DNA of 64,000 nt from Cryptomeria japonica (lineage: Eukaryota > Streptophyta > Pinopsida > Cupressales > Cupressaceae): assembly GCF_030272615.1 (NCBI RefSeq), contig NC_081414.1:50065136-50129135 (forward strand), in the 5' to 3' direction. Shown piece by piece: positions 1 to 11,819 of this stretch (positions are counted from its first letter, which is position 1; every line of letters starts with the position of its first letter). The notes under the pieces were generated by a model that saw only the letters and a program-made list of their open reading frames with translations, made no database searches and was not told where the DNA came from. Made by a program: the position numbers and the translations under genes.

Positions 1-1199
1 AATTCGATACAATTTATTCTTCTTTTATGAAATTTATAACTCTCTTTCATTGTTTCACTATGCTTGTGGTTTCAAGATAGATTTTTATTTCATTTCTAAT
101 TAGAAAATAGCCTAGCATGCTTATAATAACTCATTTTCTATTTTACATAAATTTCCTAAGTCATTAGTTTTCATGAATAAGTATCCCTACTTTTCCTCTA
201 GAACGCTACCATTCACATGATTTCAATAAAAATTCAAATTAAAATATAACTGCATTTAGCAACCATATCCCTTATTCTCTCACTAAATTGTTGTTGAAAA
301 CCTATGAGTATGTAGCCTTACTTTTTGTTCTCTAAGTTTTTCTTTTGAGTTTTTATACTTGTTGAATCCTAAAACGTGTGTGATTGTTTGTTCTCCAAGA
401 AACCCTAAAAATAGAAAAGTTAGTTCCTTTCTTCACTTATTTTATATTCTAAATTAAGTTTAACTACTAAATTTTGCTCAAATCATCAAATAAGAGGATT
501 AAAATAATTAATATCATTTAGTCATTTACAATGTTTATCCTCTATATAATTCTAACTTAGATTTTTTTTAATTAATATTCTAAGAATATGAATTAAGTAA
601 TTAATTAATTATAATTATCTTTTTATAAACTTTACAAAGTTTACATACAATTCGATTTAACTAAATGAAACACATTAGCTCTTCAATTCCAATTATAATT
701 TAGTTAATTCTAATCTTTGACAAAAAAATTAATTATTCAAAATAATTAAATTAATTATTATTCTAGTTATGTTAATTAAATTACTAAGATACAAATTTTA
801 CTTCATAATTAGGATTAAATGTTCACACATTCCACCTACTAGGTTTAGATCTTTCTACATTACCTATTCCTAAAAAATTTTAAAAATAAAATTATAATAT
901 AACTTAATACAATATGATTAGATAATTTAATAACTCAATAATCAAATACCAAACAAAAAAAAATACATTAATCCATATCAAGTACAATCACATAAAATAA
1001 TATCTAATCAAATAGCACAATCTCATGTCCAAATCACAAAGATCTTAATAACATGATGACCCAAGTATTTGTAAAATAATAATAACATAAAACATAGTCG
1101 AAATTGTAAATCATCACATGAAAATGAAGGATATTTCTTGCAAAAGATGTCTTCACCTCTCAAAGTATCACCCTTCTCACACAACTCCTCTCATAGATC
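1..1199. other. AT-rich intergenic DNA, no gene seen
   Basis: Very AT-rich sequence with short A and T runs. No open frame, splice structure or terminal repeat was recognised on either strand. It probably belongs to decayed transposon DNA like the rest of the left side, but nothing here shows that directly. Confidence 0.5.
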
Positions 1200-1239
1200 T
1201 TTTTCTTTTCTAATAGGTCTATTTATAAGTTTGATCCTT

Positions 1240-1640
1240 TTGCGGCCCAAGACATTCATTATATCCATGTAGGTTTCCTTTTGGGAATCCACTCGAATTA
1301 CATATCAATTGATATTGTGAGGTGATTCATGAATATATTAAATAAGGAAAAATGAAATACATATAGAAGTTTAAAGACTATAGATGATAAAGCTAGTGGA
1401 TAAATCACTAGACTAATCTTCTCCAAAATAACGAATGGTCCAACTTCAAAGCTTTTTCCAAATTTATATAAATCTTTTGATCTCTAACATTTAAAATACT
1501 TTATCTACTACTTAAAACTCTTTAGATACTTTTTTAAGTCAACATAACTTTTTTGTTGATATGTACCTTCCTTATGCCCTTATCTAATTATCTAAACCTT
1601 CCTATTATACTCTTCAAGCATATAAAAATCAAAGTGACCC
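1240..1640 (-). pseudogene. Ty3/gypsy integrase C-terminal relic (chromovirus-like)
   Basis: Read on the minus strand, about 1,562-1,528 gives QQKSYVDLKK, like the RQKSYAD stretch near the integrase C-terminus of plant gypsy elements. About 1,445-1,419 then gives GPFVILEKIS, the GPF/Y-type motif, followed by a decayed version of the usual 'xxVFHVSxL' segment. The frame is broken by several stops. Integrase would insert retrotransposon cDNA; this copy cannot work. No LTR, primer site or other pol domain was found close by. The lineage is inferred from motif order only. Confidence 0.6.
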
Positions 1641-4249
1641 CTATTATCTAAATCATATTTATCGGTAGAAGTGGTAAGGTTCATTTATATTCAAATTTAT
1701 CTCTCATTTTAACCATCTTTATATACCATAATTAGCCCATTTGTGCTCCATTTATATATTATATCCTAACCTTTTTAATATTATTGTTGCATATGATTAG
1801 ATACAAATAAGTGATTTAATTCATTTTTAAGGTAAAATATGAAAACCAATCATTAAATCATATTTATTAATCAACATTTTCATTTTGACCTTGAGAAAAT
1901 AGTTGTGGCAACATGTTGAAGAAGATGGAGACAAAACACTTCCCATAGATCATGAATACATTATCAAACAATCTAATTATGATTTCTAATTAGTTTCCTC
2001 AAAGTTATAGTCTATTAAATTATAATTCTTTTGTTATAACTTATATAGTCTTAGTTTGTATGTTTATAATTTGGAATGACCACAAGCTAAAAATAACACT
2101 CAAAATTATTTTGTTGTAGTCCAATAATTTTGTCGTTATATGTTTGCTAAGGAGTGGTTGGAGGCTAAAAATTACCTATATTCATGACCAAACAAATCTA
2201 TTTTAAGTAGATTTTTTAGGTTGTGATCCATGAAAAATTATCACACCCTAAAAATTTGTTACATGCCTTCTTTCTTATATAACATATAAAATAACACAAC
2301 AACGAGTGAATAGATTAGTGTAGAAGCTAGAGAATAGTGCACATTAGAATAGCACAAAAAATAAAGGAAATGTAATAGTGTAATAGCAACTAAGGAAAAT
2401 GAAATGTATTTCTAAATACAACATAATATATGCAATAGGTCATATTTGGACAAGTTCATAATAAAGTATTCTAGCCATGTATGGATCAAGAGGAGGGTCT
2501 TGTTGATGGTGGTGTTAGCACAACCAACTCTAAGTGATCCAAAGATCAATCACTCCTCTTGAAAAGAAATTAATTTTCTTTGATGTTCATTTTTAGATTA
2601 GTCCTTGACCATATTGGGACAACTCAATGGCAGATGGGGATATTTCACAAGGGATCTTTACTAATAATCACAAATGTAAACTAGGAATTAAAAAATTCTC
2701 TTATTTTCTCCTTACAAATATCAACATGGAGGATTTATAAGAAATGAAATTTAAATTCACATGCACATTCAAAAAAAGAAAATTTTGAAATTAGGATGCT
2801 TCTTTAAAATTAAATCTATCTATCAATGTTGTAAATAAATAGCAAAAGTGTTAAAAGGTGACAATAAAATGAAATAAAGTTCTACTTTAAATGGACAATA
2901 GTAACATAGAACAAGAGCTCCAAATTACAAAACCATAACCAACTTTATGAAGATCCATAATCATGAGCTTCAAATGCCCAACATAGATCGCACTGACAAT
3001 ATCCATGGTTCCCAAAGTCACAAATATGCAAAACAAAGTTAACTCACAAAACATTCATCACAACTCCATAAGCCTTTCAACAACCTGTAATTCCTTCTAA
3101 CAGATTCCCGCAAGCTTGCCAAACTAAAATATCAAAAATATAGGAATACCCTGAACCAATTAACCATCAACTCTAACACTAAATGTTAGGAAATAAATAG
3201 GTTCAATACCAAAGATTGTGGAGATCAATATCTATCACATAAACTAATAAAATTATGAGATACAAGGCTTGGACAAATACAACATGAAAATTTGAAACCT
3301 ATATGCAAATCTAAAAATTAAGTTGTCTTAATGTAGAAAACAATACTTGGATCCTTCTTCTTAATGATGTCAAAAAACAATGTACATGTCATGCTTAATA
3401 ACCCTATCTTATGTGAACTTATAATAAAAAAGATAAAATAATAACATCACCATAAGATGGCAGAAATGAGACACAAATCAACAACATAAGAACACCACGT
3501 AACATAGGATTTATGTGGAGAAACCCTTGTGGGAAAAACTCCACCAAGAAGAGAAGCCAAGTATGCACTATCAACAATAAATGTGATTACAATGCATTCA
3601 CTTTCATTCACCTCTATTTCTCAAATATAGCAGCAATTATGTACTTGTGAACAATCTCCTTGTGCTTCCCACATGTCCTTGTTCTTACAAATTAACTCTA
3701 AATTCAATTGTTCTTCATTTCATACACTCTACATCCAAAGAACTAAATTTATAGAATGACAAGAGCTCCAAAACCACCAATAAAGGTGTCCAAATAAGGC
3801 TATGTATTCCAAATGACCACAAACCTTGGATTACCTCAATGAAAGCCCAAAGGACGCCAATTTTATCTGTAATACTTTTTGTCCAACGTGGGTGCCCAAT
3901 CTTGCAAGGTAAACATTTCATTAAATGTAGTGAATGACCGAATACCAAGAGACACATGTTTCCTATTCCAAGCTCCCACTTGAAGAATCCCAAAGGTCAC
4001 TCATTTTTCCCCTTCCTAAGTCATTAAGTATCTCTATCTAAGCATCCACATGTGGGGAGAACAATATTAAATTATTGTGTTCACAACCCACCTTTATTGC
4101 TACTAGTGGAACTCGTTACTCCTTGTGAATGTATTACAAACAATAATAAGAAAAAATATTACAAATATATTTACCCAATACACCATAAGTGCCTTAAGAC
4201 ACTTTGCAAGGATGTTGGAACCATGCCATAGGGTTTACAAGGTAGATGA
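1641..4249. other. AT-rich decayed repeat DNA, no gene seen
   Basis: No protein family was recognised. Around 3,505-3,545 the plus strand reads like the reverse complement of the 'GGTTTTTCCC...GGGTTTTCC' stretch found in the LTRs further right, so a minus-strand LTR remnant is likely there. The 92-codon minus-strand frame at 3,715-3,993 has no recognisable domain. Confidence 0.4.
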
Positions 4250-4530
4250 CACCTTAATCCTAATATGTTAACCATTTTTGTTATATTATTGTAATCATAT
4301 GGTCATGACCTAGCATGTGAAAAGACCCTTGTGAAAAATTGTAATGTATTTGAGAATTTAATAATATGTGCAAGAAACTTTTGAAGGTTGGTTTTTTCTT
4401 TTATTGGAGGGTTTTCCTGAGGTATATATGGTGTTGTTTTGTTTTGTATTATTATTTTATATGTGCTTTTTTTTAGGGTTGCATGGTTAGACAGTTCCTC
4501 TTTGGAACCTCTTGCTAATTTTACTTAAAA
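4250..4530 (+). repeat. Left LTR remnant of an outer, older LTR element
   Basis: This segment matches 20,305-20,570 in order. Shared stretches include 'TTAACCATTT' near the left, 'GTAATCAT.TGGTCAT', 'GAATTTAATAATATGT', a 'GGTTTTT...GGGTTTTCC' block and 'CATGGTTAGACA'. It is followed directly by a tRNA-Met-like primer site at 4,531. The outer ends are too decayed to place and no target duplication was identified. Confidence 0.5.
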
Positions 4531-4543
4531 TGGTATCAAAGTT
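4531..4543 (+). other. Primer-binding site, tRNA-Met type, outer element
   Basis: The sequence TGGTATCAAAG matches the start of the common plant retrotransposon primer site TGGTATCAGAGC except for one G-to-A change. Its position right after the repeated segment supports a 5' LTR ending at about 4,530. Confidence 0.5.
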
Positions 4544-5416
4544 GGTTTGATAATGGGATACTTGTAAATAGTACACTAAATTTGAGGTCATTTACAAGGG
4601 TGGTTGAGGATAAAATGCTAAGTTGGATTTTTGGAAGTGGAAAGAGGTGAAGATTGAATTATAGATATAGGGAGGTTTATGTTTATAAATTGATTTCCAA
4701 ATGAATATAACTTGCAATGACTCATGGAAAAATAATTAAATGTAAAATTTATAAAGATTTGTGAACATATTGCTAAACTTGAGGCAGTAATAGAAGATTT
4801 TTTCTTGTTGAAAAATCACTAAATACAAGAAAATTTCAAAGGATATTTGTGGATAGATCATTAAGTATGAGTCAATCACAAGAATTTTCATGTAGTTTGT
4901 TGGGTATGAGACAATTGATAGTGGATTACGAGGTTGAATAGTTAAAATAGAGAACTAGTAGTGAAACACTATGACAAGATGTGCACAAGGAAGTGAGAAT
5001 AGGGAGCTTAAGGTGACCACTAAAGAGATGAATATGAATAGGGATAACAAGTGAGGGAATCGCTTTTCAAATAACCATGAGATTCTACTGTAGGAGTATC
5101 CAAGAGGTATGGAAACTAACTTGCATCAATTAATTTTTTTGTTTCATTGTACTTATGTGCAAGTAACTAAGGATTATTAGAGAACCCATCACATTTTGTT
5201 ACAAGTTCTTACAAGGTCTCACAATTTATCAAGTATTTTGTGCAACCATGGGGTGATGGCATGTTCACATTCATAAGATTCAGGCCATTACAAGAGTATA
5301 ACATGGTCTCCAAGTCTCAACTGGGCTAATAAGATATATAATTTTCTCATGTGCCTTCATTTTCGAAGCTTCACTAGTTAAGATTTCCTTGTGGAGGTAC
5401 ATTGAGTTTAGAGGAA
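4544..5416 (+). other. Internal remnant of the outer LTR element
   Basis: Lies between the outer primer site and the 14.4-kb insertion. No gag or pol domain could be read. The same element should continue at 19,874-20,304 beyond the insertion. Confidence 0.4.
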
Positions 5417-5421
5417 GCTAT

Positions 5422-6104
5422 TGTTGGGAATTAGGTGTTGTACACCTTGCATAATGTTATATATAATGTGTTTTTTATTTATTATGTGTGTGGTGCTCCT
5501 AGCGGAACCTGGATGGACGTTCATCACTTGGAAATAACATTCTTGGGGCCACTTATGTGTTGTATTGTAACATTGAGATATTATATTGTATCTATTTAAT
5601 ATTGGGGAAAGTAAATTAATAAAGTGAAAACTTGATACCCAATATTAAATGTGCGGTCAATTATTTGTAATCCCATGGTATTAGTCACATGGTTTTATGT
5701 AATACCACTTGGTGGTTTTGTGGGAGTTTGATTCTATAAAAGCAACCACAAGGGTAGTTGTTTAATGTTAACAGGTTAGCTAGGTTAGCATTTGTAGAGG
5801 TTTCAAGCATGGCATGGGATGTGTAGTTACATGCTTATTCACATAGAGTGCTTGCAGAGGGCTTGTGATTCAAAGTTGTTCATGGATGTATTGTAATGTT
5901 TCGTTGCTTAATAATATATGGTGGATGGATGCTTTTGGAGGTTGTGGTTTTCCCTTGTGAGGGTTTTTTTAGGGTGTATCTTCTATTGTCTTTGATGGTT
6001 ATGTTGTATATTCTTTTACATATGGATTATGAGTACTTATTTGCACAAATTTTTCTTATGGGTTATGTGAAAATTGTCGTTGTATGGCTGCATTTCTTCT
6101 AACA
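5422..6104 (+). repeat. 5' LTR of the LARD-like element
   Basis: 683 bp, TG...CA ends. It aligns along its length with 19,191-19,868. The best-preserved stretch starts 'CCCATGGTATTAGTCACATG' and runs about 50 bp without change between the two copies, near 5,672 and 19,440. Many scattered differences elsewhere point to an old insertion. It carries a TATA-like box and a downstream 'TTTTCCCTTGTGAGGG' block. Confidence 0.82.
5734..5742 (+). promoter_or_regulatory. TATA-like box in the 5' LTR
   Basis: CTATAAAAG in the middle of the LTR, matched by TATAAAAG at about 19,502-19,510 in the other LTR. Position and conservation suit an element promoter; activity is unknown. Confidence 0.5.
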
Positions 6105-6106
6105 TT

Positions 6107-6119
6107 TGAAATCAGAGCC
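6107..6119 (+). other. Primer-binding site, tRNA-Met type, LARD-like element
   Basis: TGAAATCAGAGCC, two bases after the LTR end, matches TGGTATCAGAGCC at 11 of 13 positions. The site primes minus-strand DNA synthesis from initiator tRNA-Met in many plant LTR elements. Confidence 0.7.
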
Positions 6120-6120
6120 A

Positions 6121-9100
6121 TGGTTGTGGTTGTATAACCCTAGGTTGAGCAAATCATGTCTTAAAGTTGAATCTATAGCCCGGATGACAGAATGGAAAGA
6201 TGAAAAGATACGACCTGGTTTTGTGTAAGTTGTTATTTGCAAATTTAGGGTTTTTGGGTTGTACATTTGAGGACATTTTTTTCAAATCCGGGTTTATAAA
6301 AATTTGTTTGGAAAAAGGTTTCTTTTGAATGTTCATTATGAGGGTTTTGGGGAGGAGCTTTCACAAATGAACCCTAGTTAGAAACATACCTCACCATTGG
6401 ATTCAGAGGGCTTGGGAGACAAATTTTGCCTTAAAATTCAACATATTTGGGTGAGGTTGAAAAGAAGAAAAAAGGTTTTGCCCCCACAACCCATCATACA
6501 GTGGTACAAACGTCTATAGAGGTGAAATTAAAAATAATAATAGACCTACATTTTTCCTTTATTACATTTTAATTATGTCCAAGTAAAAAAAATGTTTTTT
6601 TTTAAAGGGGTTGTTGGGGAGGGGGGTTGGGAGGGTCTATAGACCTCCCCCTAAACCCCATCTCCACAAAGACGCACTAATAATGTGTACCCTGCAAGTA
6701 TCACTAGCAGCGATATCCACATGGTACCCGCCATTGGCAGACACTATGTACTTGTTTTTAATATATTAAAATGTTGCCCAAACAATTTGTACAAGTTATA
6801 TTTTAATGGGGGCCAAGTCCGACTGGCCCCCCATATTATATTTTTAAAACAAATTGAAAATTGGAAATTTTATTGAATTGGAATTTTTTTTGAAGTCCAT
6901 GTACACCAATGCTTGCATTTTTAGCCTAATAGGCTATTTTCCCATGGAGCATAACTTGGGCCTAGAGTGTCGGATTTTTTAATTCTTATAGTCGTTTGAA
7001 AGTGGCTGAGAGCACTACATAGTAGTGTGGTTGATTTTTTCATTTTTCATTTTATTTTGATGGTGAAATGCTTGTTGGAATTCATATGTTCCCTTTAGTT
7101 CATTACTTGAGAAAATAGAGCCAAATTTTAGATTTCTAATAGTTGTTGGAAAGATTGCTCAGAGCACTATACAGTGGATCAAGTTTGGAGTATTTTTTAT
7201 ATGATTTATTTTCTATTGTTATAATCTAAGCTATTTATGGATTCTTTTGACTATGGCAACTTTACAATTTTATGACAAGTTGAATCTTGGAGATTTGGAG
7301 CTTGTGTCATTGTATACTTAGTTATGTATCTCAAATTACTCTCATTTTGACATGGTTATCAATATTTGGTTTGGATGTGTATGTTGCATTGTTGGTTCTA
7401 CAAGTTGTGCAGTGGCATAGATAGTCTATAGCTATAGGTTGCATATCTGGATTGGATGTGGGTTGTCTATGTCCATAGACCTTTAATTGTTTATGGATAT
7501 TTCAATTGGTGACTTGGTTTAGTCACTTGAATTTCTGATTTGGTTGTCATGTTGAGCAAGAGAGATGGTGTTACTAGGTATAGTCATGATAGAGGACCTA
7601 TGTTGTTGACTATGTGATGATTGAAGGTGTGACATAATAGGAGTTAGATGTTTGTTTAGTTGGAGGTGATCATGATGTCATGGATGTTTCTTATGCTTGG
7701 GGAATTTGGCATGACATGATTGCATTTTCTGGTGCTTTGTTGGTGGTGATGATTTTGGATTCCTGATTGGTTATGGTGGTGTATCTTCTTGTTTGAGGAT
7801 CATGGTTTTACTTTGCCTTATGAGAGCTCATGGTGTTGAGTTCTTTGATTGTGTGAGGGCCTTAGTTGATTCTCGTGTAGAGGATGGTTTATCATGATGT
7901 CATGATGCCTTGTTTATACACTTTTAGTGGGATCTAATGACAATGATGTTTGGCAATTTTGTATCTTCTTGGCTTGGATATCTTAGTTTCACTTGATGAT
8001 ATTGACATTTTAGTTGTATATATGTAGACCAAATGATATTCATTTAGGAGATGGTTATCATGAGGCCATGTGTGACTTGGTATCACGATTTAGTGGGACT
8101 TGTTGGGAATGATTTGGATTCACTATTAGATGGAGAATGATCTTTGCTACTGTTGTAGATGTTTGGAGGAGTCCTCAGATCTTGTTGTTGCAAAAGGTAT
8201 TTCACATTTGTAGACTCACTAGTAGGAGGTGGTGATCTTCACGATATTTGGAGATGGGTTACATCTTGGAGCCATGGAGTATTCTTGGATTTTTTGGTTG
8301 AGGTGTGGTTTTATGTAGGATGGTTGTTATTAAATGTCATGGCACACACTTGATTGCATGCTTAGAGTTATGGCATGATACCGTTACTTGATATTTTCAT
8401 ATGGAGCATGTTATCTCCTAAGTGGGGTGGTTAGATCATGTTGTTGTTTTTATGCTCCTAATTTTGTGATTGGAGCTTTGACATTGGTCTTGTTTTGTTC
8501 TCTTATATTGAGTATGTGATCATTTGCTTGATTAATTCATGATGGTGCTATGTTGCATTTTGGAGTTTAGTGGATTGATTGGTTACAAGTTCTCATGGAT
8601 ACTTGGAGACATAGGTGAGGCTTGGAGTTCTCTTATGAATAGGGACATATTGTTGAGATGGATACTCTTGATGAGGTTTTCAACAAGAAGTTTGAGGAGC
8701 CTGCACCTTGGTTGGATGTGAGTTCAACATGGACCTAAGAGGAGATTGTTCTTAGAGTGAGTCGTGATTACTTGTATATCTTTATGGGAATTATAATTAC
8801 CACTCTTGGTATACTTGGCAATTTACTACTTGAGAGGTATTGCATGTTGTTCGTTTCAGGTGCATTATGTTTATGCTTATCTTTCATAAATATGGATCTT
8901 AAGCTATGCACAGATGATGACTTTTGGAGGATTTAATTTAAAAGATGTTAGATATTGGTTATCTCCTTGTACATATGTTGTTATTATTATATCCTTATGA
9001 GGATAGTATGAGATGGTTTATTGGGTTGATTTCCTTCATTGGAAATGATTATTATGAGTTTGATATTCCTAATTGTAAGAGGCTTAAATCCATGTTGATT

Positions 9101-10690
9101 GCATTATATAAATGTTTATTTTATCTTATGGGATTGAATGTATGGGTGTTGTTGATGCTACCCCCTTTGGAATTTTTATGGAGGAGATCATACTTGACAC
9201 ACTTGGAATTTAGAGGTGTATGTAGAAGGACATGCTACATGTTTTGATTTGTAGTTTCTCTCTTTTGTCTTGGTTGTCTTCTGGGATGTTTTATTTTAAA
9301 TTACATTAGATTTTAGGTTTGGTTGGAGCTATGATGATCAGTAGTTTGTGGGCACGTGTTTTCATGTGGGAGATAACATGGAAGTTCCTTTATCTCTTTT
9401 CCTTTTGGTGAGTGTGCAGAACTTGGTAGAGCATTAAAGACTTGTGGTGAGAGTTGTACTTGTATGTTGTTGGTTTACAAGTTATGCATATTGTTGTGTA
9501 TTTTCCTTGATATTACATGGTTATGATTTCACTTTCTATATGATTTTATTAATGGATATTTATATGTCTTAATCACTTTTTTATATTTGGCATTGCCTAT
9601 GCATTGGGGAGTTCCTAGGTGTATATGTGACATATATGGCACTTGGAGCTTATGGTTGCATGTTATGGGCTCACTTGATATGTTTTGTATAACTTTGAGG
9701 TATGGATATTAGGATGTGTTAGAAATTGTTGTGGGTGCTATTTCACCTATGGATATGGTTTCTTGACACCTATTATTGCATATTGATGCATTTGGATTGA
9801 GTATTATATGTTTGGGACATTAGTTGAGGTAGGACTTATGCTTCATTGTGATAGATTGTGTGGATTCTCTTTGGATGGATTCTTATCTTTATGTAGGGGT
9901 AGTGACATAATGGAGGATGAGAACATTCATGCTTGAGATGGTGGTTTCTTTGTTTCTTATTATAGGTATGGGTATGTGCAGGATCATGGTGTGCCAAAAT
10001 AGGCCCTTAAGTGGCAATGAAATTTCAAAAAATCAGAGTTATGCAACTTGACATGAAAAATTGAATAAGTTATGAACATTATTTTTAAAATATGTAAGAA
10101 GAGAATCTATAGAAAATTGAAAGTAGTTTCTAAGCTACTAGTTGTTTTTTGAAAAAAAAAAATCTTAATTGATGAAAATTTCAAATTTCAATGCAGTGGT
10201 ACAAAAAATTTCGGAAAAAGATAAGAAGTAGGTGTATGTCTAACCATCCTAATCACAATCAAATCATAATATTTTTTTATAAGATTTATAATATAAGTAT
10301 TAGACTCATGTCCGGATGTGACGCATATTTTTTTATAATTTTTTATAAAGTAAATAATTATTTATGAATTTTTTACTACAGCTTTTCAGAAATTCAGAAA
10401 CTCCTACGTCTGACAACCTTAACTTGGTCAAAACCTTGTGAAATTCTTTTTTTAAAATTTTTTCCCTATAGTAGACGAAGCATAGGATGTGACGCATATT
10501 TCAAATTCAAAAAATGTTATGCGGTTTGAAAGTTATGAGTATTTTTCAATCAGTCTATCAATCAGGACTTTGTCAAAATTCAATTAGAAAATAAATAATA
10601 ATTATTTATTAAAGTCAAAATAAGACAAGCCTTATATTGTTGGAAATCCGAGAACGTCCTTTAAAAACCCTCTTCATTTTATCAATTTTG
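6121..10690 (+). other. Non-coding internal region of the LARD-like element
   Basis: T- and G-rich sequence with many short frames and no recognisable domain. Two related modules occur at about 6,948-7,025 and 7,100-7,180: a 'GTCGTTTGAAAG'/'GTTGTTGGAAAG' core followed by 'GAGCACTA'. Similar modules lie at 10,874-10,965 and, inverted, near 18,735-18,822. No promoter or RNA gene was seen. Confidence 0.5.
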
Positions 10691-10834
10691 GCTATAAAAA
10701 AAGTTGTCAGCCACCAGTGTAAAGTCTGGAAAATCAAGGAATACTGAAAAACATGTTTTTTCAGTTGACTTTCCAGGCTTGTCACTTCTAAGCCAAATCC
10801 CAAAGCAAACCCAAACCAAAATATGGATGGAAAA

Positions 10835-11035
10835 ATTTATCCGATTTTTGAAAAAATAAAAAAATATATATTTTAGTAAATTGGGCATAACTTTTGCGTT
10901 TTATATCGAAATCTTGATTTTTTACAGCCGTTGGAAAGGTAATTAAGAGCTCTATGATATGGAAAAGGTATATTTTCAATTATTTGTTTTAAAAAATAAT
11001 TATAATTCATTTAAATTCATCCTTCATTTTTAAAA
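10835..11035 (+). repeat. Left inverted arm flanking the palindromic satellite
   Basis: The plus strand here (for example GGGCATAACTTTTG, GCCGTTGGAAAGGTAAT, AATTATAATTCATTT) matches the reverse complement of about 18,640-18,850 block by block and in reverse order. The arms differ by substitutions and small gaps. Together with the CT/GA tracts inside them they make the 8-kb segment a large imperfect palindrome, as in foldback-type elements. Confidence 0.7.
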
Positions 11036-11189
11036 CATAAAAAACTCATCACTTTTCATATGATTTCCCTATTGCATGAATTTTTGTAACAATCATCTCA
11101 AAATAAACTAAATAAGTAATTAATTAAAAAAATAAAATTTATGAATTTTATTGAGTTCGATAAATTTTGATAAACCATGTTATCTATGT
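11036..11189. other. AT-rich spacer between arm and CT tract
   Basis: Short AT-rich stretch; no feature recognised. Confidence 0.4.
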
Positions 11190-11445
11190 TTGTTCCTTTC
11201 TCCACCTCTCTCTCCTAAACCTATCACTCCGCCTATTTGTTTCTTCCTCCCTCTCTTTTGTCCATATTTATCCATCTCTCTCTAGACCTATATCTCTAAC
11301 TATCAATGAATACCTCATTAAATCTCTCAAGCTCTACAAGGTGCTTATATTTCTACCTCTTCATAATTTCCTCCTCTATGTCACTCTCTCTTCCCTAAGA
11401 TCTAGACTAGTCTCTCTGCATTTCCTTCTCATATCTAGCAACAAA
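11190..11445 (+). repeat. Polypyrimidine (CT-rich) tract
   Basis: Dominated by CTCTCTC and TCC runs on the plus strand. It is compositionally complementary to the GA tract at 17,495-18,600 on the far side of the satellite, so it extends the inverted symmetry of the segment. The 101-codon frame over it is a low-complexity artefact. Confidence 0.65.
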
Positions 11446-11454
11446 ATTCAGAGG

Positions 11455-11815
11455 GGACAAGGAAAGGCGTAGGGAAGTATCAAAAAAAGGAGAGGGGGAG
11501 AGAGGTGAGAAGGAGAGATTAATTGGGGGGAAGAGAGAGTGTGAGAGAGAGAGCTATAGGTAATTAGGTGGAAGGCGAAGAGAGAGAGGGAGTGGGTGAT
11601 TAGGGTGAAGAGAGAATGAGAGGGAGAGTTTAAGATTATTAGGGGGTAGGAGGAGAGGGGGAGAGGGGAAAGTATCAACAAAGAGAGAAGAGAGATGGGG
11701 ACAGAGGTGAAGAGAGGCATAAAGAGTAATTAGGATTTGGGTAGAGGGAAGTATCTATAAACCCATAGGAGGAGAGAGGTGATCGAGGGTAATTGAGGAA
11801 AAGAAATAATGTGAG
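11455..11815 (+). repeat. Polypurine (GA-rich) tract
   Basis: AGAGAGAGG-type low complexity directly left of the satellite. Strand composition flips sharply from CT-rich at about 11,450. Long purine tracts of this kind can form triplex DNA; nothing more can be supported. Confidence 0.65.
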
Positions 11816-11819
11816 AGAG